Shown here piece after piece: positions 48,313-60,300 of a DNA stretch of 64,000 nucleotides. The notes beneath the pieces are model-generated. The model was not told where the DNA came from, searched no databases, and saw only the letters and a program-made list of their open reading frames with translations. Origin of the DNA: Plumapathes pennacea. Taxonomy: Eukaryota; Cnidaria; Anthozoa; Antipatharia; Myriopathidae. Numbering within the stretch: position 1 is the stretch's first letter; every line of letters starts with the position of its first letter. A program made the translations under genes and the position numbers. The stretch spans positions 4,107,501 through 4,171,500 of the forward strand of contig OZ038472.1 of NCBI GenBank assembly GCA_964036295.1, written 5' to 3'.

Positions 48313-51300
48313 AGTGATTTTAATAAACCCGTGAAACAGTTACTAGACTATTAGAGACACGTACACACTCCAAGTAGATGTCAGACTATATGGCAATGGA
48401 CTATGTTTATTTACCACCGAAAATTCTTCTCAAAAACCCCTACACAAAACTCACAGTAAACTAGACTCTTGCCCATCTAATGTTAGGAAACAATGTGGGC
48501 GCTTGATTGGCGTGTTAAGCTGTGCGAGAGGAGCCTAGCATTGTCATTTTCCGCGTAATTTGCCAAACCAATGAGCCTGCATGCACTACTGGCATTTGGT
48601 CGGTGAAAGGACAAGAAATTGCCTCGAGTTGACGTCGACTCGCATGTTTTTAGTGACGTTTCGTAGATATGCCTTCAATATATTTGTATCGACGCGGACA
48701 TTAACACTTGCTAGGTGTCGGATCGCGGCCATTTCAGACATTCAATTTCCCAATATCGCGACATTTTGTTTCGAATCAAAGATATAGACAAGTACTCTCT
48801 ACTAGATACTAGTACACCCTCACTAATAAAAACTGTTTCACGGGTTTATTGAAATCACTGTAGTAGTAGTAGTAGTAGTAGTAGTAGCAGTGACAGTAGT
48901 GGTAGCAACATTAAGGCCCGTGCAAACGAACGCAACATGTTGGCACAAATAAACCAATGTGTTCTACCTGATACAAAGCCACTTGCTGATGCGGTGTGAA
49001 CGCTGGCGTCATCGCTGGTTGTGTCATCACTTGCGGTTGGACCTCGTGTACGTTGGGGGTGGGGTGGGGGTTCTGCATTGACTGCTGCACCTCTGGGTGA
49101 GGATGGACTGTGGCGGGTCGAGGGCGCAGCTGAGGTTTCGTTCTGGGAGTGGGCTGTGGGGTAGGGTCTACGGAAGAGGGGGCTGTGGCAGGGGAACCCT
49201 CTGGGGCCTCGGCTGAGACCTCGGTTGAACTCTCTGACTCAGGGAATGGGACCTGGATGGAAAAACCACAGGAATCAAAAGCCAAGTTCTCCTTACTGTA
49301 ATGATATATATTTGACTGAAGGAGAAAATTGAAGTTGATCTCTAGCAGTGATCACATTGTTCTTGAGTAAAGTTCACGTCATTGGAATTACAATCAGTGA
49401 CAAAAGTCTTGGGACACTCTCAAGATTTCAGTAAATTCTCTACTATTTCAGTTGAAAACTACCCCCCTTCCCCCCGTTCAATGTTGCTCTGGCGTTAACC
49501 TATTTTTCCAAGGTTTCGCAACATTGTACAGGGGGAGGGGGGGCAGGGAAGCGTTCTTCGGCGTTTATAACGCTTAATTATAGACCTGTGTCTAAAATAT
49601 GTCAATTTTTTGAAGTGTCCCAAGAACTTTTGTCACTGATTGTCTGGAAGACTCTATTTAGATATTCGGCTTTTTTAAAAAAAATTGAATAAAGTGAAGG
49701 CCATGTTAAGGGGTGACCCTTACTAAAAAAACATAAGGGGGGACCCTTACTAAAAAAATCATAGGGGGGACCCTTACTCAAATAAAAAAAAACAAAAAGG
49801 GGACCCTTACTAAAAAAAACTGTCTCTCAATTTTTTGTTGCATTGCCAGTAGCAAAGAGGGGATGTCACAGGCGCAAATTCTTTCGCAACTTGTCTCGCA
49901 ACAGTGTTGTGATGCAAGTCAAGAAAAATTGCATTGCTTGACATGGTTTTAAGGCAGTAACGATGCTGTCTCTACCTGATCATCCTCTGGTTCTTGATCA
50001 GGCTCTGCTGCCACTGCACCTGGTATAGTTAAAACGTTCTTTCCCATCTTTGACATCCGGGCAAGCAACCTGGCCTTGTCACTTCCCTTCTCAGGAGACT
50101 GGAACAGACAAACCACAGATTTAAAAAAAGATGGTGGCAGAAATTCCAAGGCGAAGGTAAATAATGACCGACACATGAAAAAAAAAAAAAAAAAAACATT
50201 ACATATTACCAGAAACTTGTGATAGATTTTAACCACAAAAAGCCATAAACTTGGTCCATTCTCTGGCATATAAACAAATTGTTCAGTATTGTTTTCAGAA
50301 GATGCTTGAATAGAACAGCTTTATGCAATATCTAGCAATTTTTCCACTCAAACACAGTTCTTTTCAATAAAGCTTACCAAAGACAGTTTGTCAGAGATTG
50401 ACGCCGTCCTGCCTTTAATGCCATCTGACAAACTGAAAGAAATCAAGAGTATTTTAAATGCTTTGACCAAATGGACCCCGCTGAAATACCAAGTCAACTA
50501 CATAATTCTGTACTCTGTATGTGCAGTGAAAGTTATGCAACAAGCACAAGCAGGAGAAAAATTAGGTGTGAACTCGAATGACGCAAGTTCCTTTTACAAT
50601 AATTATTAGGAACTTTTACACTACAAGATGCTTATTCAAGCGGATTCCAGATAATTTTGTAAAACCAAAACCTTTAACTTTAATTTAACATTGTTGAGTT
50701 CAGTGCAGACATGACAAATTTACGAGAAAGACCTAAACATGCTTACCTCGAGGAAGACTCAGACCTTGGCTTCACGCCTGACGGTTCAGAAGTTATGTTT
50801 GGCAGCGGAGCAGCAGATGGAGGTGATTCTTGTACAGTGACTGGTGATCCTCTCTGTGAGTCATTCTTGGAACTACTGCCTTCCTTACCCTTGATCTGAC
50901 AAAAAAAAGCACAGCACACAAACAGTGCCATTTTAATTCACAAACTGCACCACACAGTCAAAAAAGTCTAACAACAGACCGCACGGATTCATCACTTCCT
51001 TTCCTTCCACATCCTAACGTCTCTCTTTCCCAGCTGCTTGTGATCCCCTATTCCAGCTTCTTCCCGTCTTTATCACTATGCATGCCCTGTTGCACGCCAG
51101 CCAACTCTTCCGAATCCACGCCTCATCACCCGGTCTCCCACAAAGCCATGTCCATCCACTGCCTTTGCCCCTCCTCTCCTACACCCACGCATCATGTCCC
51201 ACAAACTCACATCAATCTGTCACCTCCGCGCCTTTTCTCCCATGCCTTTTCTCCTGCTTTATTTAAGCACTTTTTCTTTATAACAAATGTGAAAAGTTGG

Positions 51301-52656
51301 TGTGCGATTGCGGGAAAACAGGAGATGAGAACTGGCCAAGCGGGACAGCTGGCATGTCAACACGTATGCCATCAACCTCGGTCTATTCCAGACAACTCAA
51401 AGCACTGCCTTACCCTCAGAATTTCTACCTCAAACAAGAGAGGAGAATTTGGAGGAATCCTTGGTGGAGCTCCCTGCAAAAATGTCAGAGATATGAGAAG
51501 TTGAAGCATGAGTACAGTTGCTCCTGAGCATAAAGTCGAACATTAAAAATATTTTCCTGTCGAAACATTACACTGCTTGCTGTGGAATTTAGTGGACCAG
51601 ACAAAGAATTCCCAAATATGCATTACAGGAATGAAACTTTGAACAGTAAATATCTGAAACTAGAGTTTTGGACGATTTTTGTGTAATTCCTTGGTCATTT
51701 TTCAAAAGGAAGGTTTTCACAGGCCTATTTTGAAACATATAGGGAACAGACATATCAAAGCTGATCACTCTTAGGAGTAAAAGGTTCGTTTGTGGGTGTA
51801 GCTTATACACAAGTGTTTATAATAATTCCTTATGACCAGCCAAGTATCAACCAACCAAACAAAAAAATAAAACAAGTCAGATGATTGGATAGAAAGTCAA
51901 TTTACAACAATTGTTGCTGAATGCATTTTCAGGAACACACTAATCCTCCGTTTTTGAGTCTACCATCGATACTAATTTATTTTCATTTAATAATGCATCC
52001 GTTTTAGGGAACCATTTTCAAGTCATTGTTTTAGTGTGGACAGAAGTTTGTGTTTTCAAACGAAAATGCATTAGTGTAGACGGGGCCCTAGAGTGTACAA
52101 CTCTTTTATTAAACCAGTGTTGCAACATGCGGAATTTTAAAAATTATATTTTTATAGAGTACTGGGCCCGGTCATTTGAAAGCCGATTAAGCTAATCCAG
52201 GATTAACAAAATTCTTTCTCTCGACCTCTCTGCCGATAAACTGCAGGGTTTTGTTCGAAGGTGGACTATAAAGCTTGTTCCAGCTTAAGACGTATCAAGG
52301 AAGTCATTGTAGGACAAAACCTTCGCATTTTGAAGCTTATAAATGACAACAAAGTTTAGACCTAATCCAGGATTAGCCTAATCGTACTTTGAAAAACCAG
52401 GCCCTGGTGCTTCATTTCTTACCTTCTCTCCATATGCCAGATTAGATGGAATTCCAATGAATCTCTTGCTGTTTTTCTTCATGCCAATAACTCCCTGGTC
52501 CCACCCCTATGCAGTGAATAAAACAAAGAGGAGATCTGTATTCAATTTAACCTGCTCCCATAAGCCTTCATAGCTGGCTCAGTGATTAAAGGGCTGCACC
52601 AGAATTGCAAAGTTCAGGGGCATTCAGATTTTGCTTTGTTTTTGTTTTGGAAGGGG

Positions 52657-52692
<36 letters not shown>

Positions 52693-54280
52693 TTTACTGA
52701 AATTTACAGTATCTGATTGCAGACCCATACATACCTTGATAACCTTCCCTTTTCCAGTCTTGAACTTAAATGTCCTGTCGGTCTCCATATTCCCATCAAA
52801 CACCTAAAGCCAAAAAATACACCATATACACACGATAACTGTGAAAGACGTATATAATGCATATATATTATAGTTCTTCTGGTTTGTGGATTTGATGTAA
52901 TGAAGAGGTTCTTTGGAGACTAAGATGACAAAAACAGTAAGTCATAAATCCCCAGGGGAGAGTGGGGTGAGGATACATGGAATGAAATCCCCTCTCCCTC
53001 CCCCTGAACTACTGCAGTGTTTTATGACATCATCACTTGATCTTACTCTATTTACATAGTTTTCGTGCCTTCTGGGAATTTAGGAGCTGATGGGGGCTCA
53101 ACACAAAATTTAAACACTGAGATACATCAAGCACTCTACCTACCTTGCCAAAGCCATGATTTGTCCAGAAGTAGCCTGTGTATTTGACTTCAACTGCATC
53201 ACCTGCTTCAACGAGCTAATCAGAAGTCCAGAAAAGCATCAATATTATAAAATCTCTTTTAAGAAAGTTTGAGTTAATTTATAAAGGGCCAGCATCATGA
53301 GATGCACATGTGTGCGCGTTTGGTCGAATCTTGAAAACATTCGGCCAATGCTTTCAAGTTGTAAATTCAATATAGCATCTACACGGCGGTGAATCTGCTG
53401 CTTGATTGTTCACCGCTGTTGTGAATGCCATCTTGGATTTCAAACTTAAAACAGTGGGCAAAGTTGTCAAGATTCAACCAACCACATACTTATGTGCATC
53501 TCATGACACTGCCCCTTTCAATAATACATTAGAAAAAGGATGGAAGCTTGAAAAGGAGTTCCATGCACATTGGTAGCTGTAATGTTGTACAGTACACAAG
53601 TCAATAATAGCTACTTCACCAATGCTAATGCTTTGTCCAATCTCTTTGGCATCAAACTGATACAGCTACAATCAGTGACAAAAGTTCTTGGGACACTTCA
53701 AAAAATTGACATATTTTAGACACAGGTCAATAATTAAGCGTTATAAATGCTGAAGAACGCTTCCCTGCCCCCCCCCTCCCCTGTACAATGTTGTGAAACC
53801 TTGGAAAAATAGGTTAACGCCAGATCAACATTGTACGGGGGAAAGGGGGGTAGTTTTCAACTGAAATAGTAGAGAATTTACTGAAATCTTGAGAGTGTCC
53901 CAAGACTTTTGTCACTGATTGTAGGTTATGTTTTACCTTCCATTATTGAGCAAATAAATTGTCAAAATATTGCCAACTGAGACAGGAATGAACTAAAATT
54001 TGCATTATCAAGCTTAAAATCTAACTTCATCTTCACCATAAAAGTTCTGTTGTTTGTAGCAACATTTCCTATGGTTTTGTGCACACAAATTAAATCCGCC
54101 TACAGTAATAAAAGATTCACAACTGCAGCACAACTCACTCACCTGGCCGTCTCCTGGAGTAAGGTCTTGTGTGCAAAGATTTGCAGGAGAAGAATTAAAT
54201 ATGGCCAAACCAACCTGACAATAATAATATTATCACTAAATATTATAATACTATATAATAAAATTTATTATATTTATTAA

Positions 54281-54343
<63 letters not shown>

Positions 54344-57300
54344 TACTACTACTACTACTATTATTAATATTAATACTTCTGCAATGACACATTCCCATCT
54401 TACCTGCTTAGGTAACAAAAATAAATAAATAAAATAAAAACCTCACCTGCTTAGCGAACTGCACAGCATTTTTCTCCGAGTCGAAACAAATTGACCACTG
54501 CTGTCTTTGATCATCACAGAAACTAGCATAGTTGCTTGCCTGGATCTGCAAGAGTGAAGTGTATAGATATAAGCTAAATTCAAGCATAAAGATATTGTAT
54601 GCCAATGAATCATCCTTATTTTCTAAGAGTAGTGTGGGGACTTACTGTGAAAGAAAAATTGCTGTGAATCTTGGCCACTGCAACTTGCTGTTGTTTTGAT
54701 GCATAGAGGAGGATCTTGTACTGAAAGACCAAAAGATATTTTAAAACAAAAAGTGCTGATACTCAAAGAGAAGGCTCCAGCCACTTCAGTCAATTTTAGG
54801 TTAGTAAATTATGCACAAACAAAATGTTACCATTATATTACAGAGATGTACACATAGCATAAAGTCAGAGGTAAAGTTCAACCAAGAAAACATCCAAACC
54901 CTGAACTGTCAAATAAAACCTAAAGGTGCTCAAGGAATACATTCAGCAGAGTATGTTTAGGACTCACATCATGCGCTGCATGGTTTCCTAAAACTGCTGC
55001 TCCCAATTTTCCTTGATTTACATGTTGGTTATTGACACTACAAGACAAGGACAAAGGTACATGTTGTTGACCACAATCAAATGACACATAAAATATATAA
55101 AGACCAAGCCTTGTTTCAAAGAACACTGCACAGGCACAAAAACAGTCAGAAACTTGGCACATACAAAACAAAAGTGTAGAAGAGTACAGAAGGACACTCT
55201 ATTGTGTCCAGATTGCATGCTGATGTGAGATCTTGTTTCCTGGGTTGGGGGAGGGGGGTACCTCAGAGGCTGGGGTCGATGGGAATATCTTCTTCAGTGC
55301 TTCTTATTTTTGTTTATTTGCGCAGGACGTCTATCCTTTTATTATTATTAATGATGCCTGCAGTCTTCTTTTTCCATTATTTTATAGTAGGGAAGATAGA
55401 AGAAGATTCTGCTTACAGGGTAGATCATTGGGCACAACCATAACTTAATAATTAACAATAATAATATTCATTGATACACTCTATTATTACACGACTTCAC
55501 ATTTTCGAGTGCAAATACAGGCCAAAACGAGTGCAAAGATGGGAGCGTATTGCACTCGTCAGGAACCAGATCAACTGGTTTATTAGCTTACGTGATCAGT
55601 TTTCGCAAGCAAAGTTTACGAACACATCATTTTTTTGTTCCATTTTGCATGCGGCAAGAATGTTTGCCCTGCTTCACTTGTCGTGTAATAAACAATTTAT
55701 TACACGAAAAGTCATGCAATACGGCTGTATTTTTACTTGTCAGTTTTATTTTTTCTCGCCTGAAGCAGGCTCGAAAAAATAAAACTGACTCATAAAAATA
55801 CTCCGCCGTATTGCACTCCTTCCCGTGTAATGACCTCTTTGTATAAAACCACTTACTATCTGTACGTATGAACAGCTGTTGCAAATAACACTGCAGGTGG
55901 GTCACTTTGAGCAGCTGAAGGGTGAAAAAAGAAAACCCTGCATGAGAAACAACTTGGGCATTTAATACTGTATTGGATGCACTGTCAGTTGATTCTGTTG
56001 TTTATCATTATTTATCATCTGATACCATTTCATCAAACTGCATTCCATTTCTTCATTGCTTTATGATCAATGAAAAGTTATAAAAACCTGTGCCATCATC
56101 AATTCACTTCAATTCAAGTGAATTGACTGTCACTGATTGCTTGATCACTTGTCAACTATTTGGTACACAGTTTACGTCCATGTACAAATACACATATACA
56201 CACAAACAAAACACACAAGGGTCCTCGATATAAAAGCCACAATTCGTATGGCTCCCACGCATAGCTTACTCAAGGCTCACAAAGAAAGATCACAATGTTA
56301 CCTGGAACACAAGCTGTGAATATTTAAAGAGTAAGAGTACGCCATGAAATGACCCCCGCGCGCACGTGACTATCTGGAGTTATATACACGACATGGTGTA
56401 TACCATGGTAAAAACATGACTGCATAGCGATAAATAGATTGAACAGCGCAATATCTTGGTTCCACACAAGCTCCAGACTACAGATGGTCGTGATCTTTTG
56501 AGCTGATCGCTGTATGTACAGTACAGTTAGAACACACCAGCTAATTTTTGTTTAATACTCGCCTGCAGTTTTCTCCTTCTTCGGGTCCTTGGGTGCAGTA
56601 TATGTTAGGGACTCGTTTCCACCGGAGAATGACGCTCTATCGTGTCCAAACAACGACGCCAAGTTGGACGAACTGGGCAATGGGAGAGTTTCAGGCAAGT
56701 CGGAAGTTACGAGATCATCTAGAGAGACAGATTGAGCGGAAAAATCGTTCAAATCACTCACCCACGCTCGTGTGGCGCCATAAACCCTCCCTCGTCATCT
56801 TCAGCAGACAAGGAAAACATTGTACTGTCCTACAAATTTATAGATGTGCTCTGCAGGCTGTAACTTCACAGACAACCTGATGGTGCTACCCCGTGATAAA
56901 CGGGAAATCGAAACTCACTTCCTCCGAAAATGAGCATACGGAAATGGGTGCGCACGCTGTTTACAAGTTTGACGGCTCAGGATCTCAAAGGGCCTGGGAT
57001 GAGGTTGCCTCATACCAGACCTCTCAATGAGACGTGGGTGCAGCAGCAATTTTGGGCACATTGAATGTTGCCCTCTTTTCTCTGCGTATCTGTATGCTGT
57101 GATCTGATGACGTCACGGCCGATCGGTTTATAAGGATTTGTATGGGACTCTAATAAAGTCAAGTTTTACGCCAAAATATAACAAAAAGGGTCCTTAGCGC
57201 TAATCACAAACGCACTCACGGTAAACAAAGACACGAACACGCACGCAGCGCGCGTGCCCACGTCATACATACACAGAAAATCTCTTTAAACGCCATACAT

Positions 57301-60300
57301 AGCCGTGATGTCGGTTTAATTAAGCTGTTTGGTTCCCGAATTATCTTTCTGTGAGTGGGATGCAGTTCCATGTACATTTACTAGCCATTGGTGGAGGTTT
57401 CACTGGAAACCGTTAAAGTGGGCCACACCCCCATACTAAACGCACCAATAGTGGTAAAGTGTAACGTCATCATTTTGCAAACTTTTCCATTTAAACCTCA
57501 AAACCAAATCATGCGATATACACAGCTGCTGAAAGAACGTGTGCAAAATTTCAAATCGCTAGCCCTACTGAAAGCGAAGACAGAGAAGTTTAAAGTTCGA
57601 GATAGTCTTAACTAAACTCTCTTATTTAGCGTTGGTTCCAAATCAAAGGAACCAACACCAAATAAGAGGGTTTATTATGAAGCAATTTGAACTTCAAAAG
57701 CCTATATCTCAGCTGTTTAATGCACTAAAGAGCCAATTTTTTCTGTGTGAACTTTTTATTAGATAGGCAATTCCGAAGAATTGCGCAAAGTCCATTATTT
57801 CCGAAAAAACATTTTTATGACGTCATCACTTTACCACTCTATTTGTTTTTAAAAGCCATCTCTCGTGTACACATGTAAGGACGGTCGGTTGAGATGGAGG
57901 AAGGCGGGACACCTCGGGAAAGGGCAGAGGAGAAGTTACAGGTTGATTCATTCAAGGGACAAAGCCAGGTCAATCTAAGTAAAATTAATCGGTAGTGGAG
58001 AGAAACATGGCATGGTCCCTCGTACAAACCTGAATTCTTCGGAGTCCTCTTCTGCCCTCTTGATGGTACTTTGTGATACCGCAAACTTTCCGATGAGGTC
58101 ACTGCCGCTGGGTCATCGTCATCAAGTTTAAACTTGGACAGATTTTCTATGAGATCACCTTCTTGTTGGCTTGCTAAACACACATGACAGTTATAAAGAA
58201 AACGGTATCAGGGGTTGTTGAGGCAAGAACAGGCGAAAACGGTACGGATCTCAATCTTACTGAGAACGGAATCTCATAGTTTACAGCAACGATAGAAAGA
58301 AATTCCAAGTTTCGAGATAAAATACAACAGAATTCAGTAGCTATAACGACTTTCCGGGAAATGCTTGTTCCATGATGATACTATGCATTCCGATCTGACA
58401 CTTACAAACACGATCAGCATTATATATGGCTATAAGGCTTCGTCCACACTAATCTATTTCGTTTGAAACGCAGACGTTTTTATGCGTTTTTGCTTTCCCT
58501 CACACTGTTGAAAACGGAGGTTTTCAGAATGGAGGTTTTCATAATGGAGGTTTTCAAAAACGGTTCACAAAGTGGATACTTTCAAAAACGGATGCGTTTA
58601 ATAGAAACGATTTTAAAACGTGGACGGGCGACTCGAAAATGGAGGATCAGTGTAGACGGGCAAAAACTTTTTTTTTTAATGGACGCTTTTAAAAACGCAA
58701 TAGTGTGGAAGTAGCCCAGACAATTTCTTTAAGGAATTCGTGCGCCCGGTTCGTAGGCGTTCTTTACGTTGCTCCGTGATATCGCGCGCACTTATACCAC
58801 CTTGTTGCAAGTTGCTAAAACAATGGCCGTCTTGATGCTACTGTACGTCTAAACGCATTAGTCATCTGTTACAACACTCCAATCCAATAGCAATGGTACG
58901 ATTATTCTCAACAGTCATCCGAACGGTCGTGTATTAAATTGTGTTCAAGGGTGCGCGCGCGTACGCATGCGCCGTAATTGCGCGATTTTGGAAAGAGAAT
59001 TTGTAGTTGCTTTATCCTGACCGTCCATAAAGATGGGAAATATCTAAGAAAAAAAATACAGTAGAAGAATTTTGACACGTCGAGAATGTGGAATGGTTAA
59101 GGTGCTGGGTTCGACAAGCCAGCAGATTCAAACGTGTCTTTGATCAGTCAGGAGCAAAGAACTACCGTACCACCCCACCCCCACCACCACCACCACCACC
59201 ACCTCACTGTACCATCCTGGGCTCAAAGTAGTGGCCCTTTTATGCACCTTCAGTAAAATCGTATTCCTTTTGTATACCTTTGGTCAGGAAAACTTTTCTT
59301 AAACAAGATTATCCCAACTCGACAATGCAATATTTTGAAAGGCAGGAGATTCGCAACTAGTATAGGCTATTCTCCCAACTTGTATGATTTAGTGTTAGGG
59401 AGTGAGAAATAAGAGCAACTAATCGACCAATGCTCAACTCAACCAATCTCACTCCCGACGTCACTGATTGCACAATAGATCCCACGCTCAATATCTGTGG
59501 CAACCACCAACAAGAATCAACATGCTGATTTGCAACAAACATTTTGATATATCGCATGCCAATGTTTCATGTTTTTCTGTCAAGTAGAAAATTTAAAACA
59601 TGTATGGCATATTTGGGGTAAATCTCAATCTGGCTGTGGCACTTCATATAAATACCCACCACTACAAAGGCTCCCTCCACCACATTACTTACCAAGAACT
59701 GCATCACTAACAACCTCATAATCTTCATATGTCTGCTTGTGTAACATGGTATCAGCTGGTGCAACAGTGGGAATTCCATGGCGCACATCTAACTTGGGTG
59801 TCTCGGACATCCAGTCATGGCCTGATCATGATGGAGACATATTTAGAGCCAGAATGAAACCAGTCTAACAAGGGGGTGAGGGTTACATATTGTGCAGGAA
59901 AAAGTCTAGACAAAAGTCTCATGCCTCATCGAGGATGCTTCTTAGAACATCGAAAAGCTATACATGTATTTGCTAAATGGCAGTGACTATAATATAGCCC
60001 TCCACCGTTTACACCCTGCAGTCTGGAGACTGTCCGCCAGTTTGCCGAGACCCGCCACAGTCCTTGAAATATAATTTCCTACTTTTTCTACTTGTTCACA
60101 AAATGACACGGAGACAGCGATTTCCTTTGTCTTAGTGGGAGGGGGGTTACTAGATTACGGTGGCATGATGGACGAACGCAACCGGCGTGCAAAGAGTTGC
60201 ATAAAAGCCGGCCTGGAAGCCATGCATGCATGACGAGAAAAACAGTCACACAAGTTAAGCCGGCCACCTACCTATGTTGCCCGGGGCAAAGCCGGCGGGA

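Larger units (their letters stand above)
54143..56718 (-). other. FKBP15: FKBP15 exons 4-9: WH1-like region
   Basis: Residues ~141-317. Recognisable strings: ASLFGHD, YTAPKDPKK, AVHTYRYVNNQHVNQGKLG, AAVLGNHAAHD, YKILLYASKQQQVAVAKI, YASFCDDQRQQWSICFDSEK and NAVQFAKQV, matching the WH1/EVH1-like part of vertebrate FKBP15 in order and spacing. Exon 5 (55914-55857) is only 58 bp and its donor side is 10-13 bp from a family A repeat. Confidence 0.9.

Noticed and set aside
50388-50609. Plus-strand ORF containing MPSDKLKEIKSILNALTKW, which looks protein-like
   Set aside because: It overlaps FKBP15 exon 15 (50432-50378) in antisense, begins at TTG, and has no splice or homology support. A small independent gene cannot be fully excluded.
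55471-55905. ORFs similar to those at 36874-37152 and 63299-63669
   Set aside because: Repeated translations of dispersed family A; no coding constraint visible.
56552-56761. FKBP15 start at the GTG-opened frame in exon 4
   Set aside because: No ATG in that frame, a good acceptor (ctgtctctctag) lies inside it, and three upstream exons join in frame.
59096-59160. Functional tRNA gene
   Set aside because: Box-like words exist but I could not pair an acceptor stem or a normal anticodon arm.
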